The notes below the pieces were generated by a model. The model did not search any database. It worked only from the letters and a program-made list of their open reading frames with translations, and was not told the DNA's origin. Of a stretch of 23,848 nt of DNA, positions 23,821 to 23,848 are shown one piece after another (the stretch's first letter is position 1; every line of letters begins with the position of its first letter). Position numbers and translations under genes: made by a program. This stretch comes from Collinsella aerofaciens (GTDB taxonomy: Bacteria; Actinomycetota; Coriobacteriia; Coriobacteriales; Coriobacteriaceae), in the NCBI RefSeq assembly GCF_901212495.1, contig NZ_CAAKNY010000068.1, positions 97,360-121,207 of the forward strand, written 5' to 3'.

Positions 23821-23848
23821 CTAGTCATTGGGGACGTTCTTAAACGAC
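23821..23848 (+). repeat. Third, partial copy of the RAYT repeat (cut by window end)
   Basis: The first 24 bases match the left RAYT repeat exactly, starting at its CTAG. The sequence then departs (CGAC instead of TGTC) before the window ends. It lies upstream of the tRNA-Asn promoter. Confidence 0.85.

Overview
This is a GC-rich window with almost every gene on the minus strand. It looks like the chromosome of an actinobacterium of the class Coriobacteriia, most likely Collinsella or a close relative. That placement is an inference from protein style and gene order; no 16S rRNA gene is present. A mycobacteria-like run (recG, rsmD, coaD, a DivIVA/SepIVA-type coiled-coil gene, a YceD/DUF177 gene, rnc, smc, ftsY) is combined with rpmF-plsX-acpP and ffh.

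Layout. Positions 1-201 hold the degraded tail of what looks like a serine recombinase, running into a DUF523 gene on the other strand. A 30-bp perfect inverted repeat (643-709) and an intrinsic terminator then precede ftsH. A divergent cobO-type adenosyltransferase gene follows. Positions 3245-4268 are a mobile-type cassette: a REP-associated tyrosine transposase (RAYT) gene between two 49-bp inverted repeats, with visibly lower GC than its surroundings. The region 4265-8138 holds a MATE transporter, a TrmH-type RNA methyltransferase and a folA-thyA pair. Around 8222-8481 lie a 20-bp perfect palindrome and the remains of a DUF134 (UPF0251) regulator gene that has lost its middle. From 8602 to 23468 there is one long, tightly packed minus-strand block. 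In transcription order it is Asp23, fakA, recG, rsmD, coaD, sepIVA-like, DUF177, rpmF, plsX, acpP, rnc, smc, ftsY, ffh. A tRNA-Asn gene with its own promoter and terminator lies just upstream. The window ends inside a third copy of the RAYT repeat.

How the genes work together. The large block joins envelope lipid supply (FakA, PlsX, ACP, Asp23), CoA synthesis (CoaD), ribosome and RNA maturation (L32, RsmD, RNase III, DUF177), chromosome maintenance (RecG, SMC) and membrane protein targeting (FtsY, Ffh). Most junctions overlap or are a few bases long, so translational coupling is likely. A hairpin with a T-run just before plsX may set the ratio of L32 to lipid enzymes. FolA and ThyA form the usual thymidylate/folate cycle.

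The core genes are conventional. The parts worth a second look are the RAYT/REP system with its stop-codon-overlapping ends, the related-looking perfect hairpin at 643-709, and the decayed DUF134 locus with its palindrome. No intergenic stretch exceeds 300 bases. No CRISPR array, rRNA or phage genes were seen.
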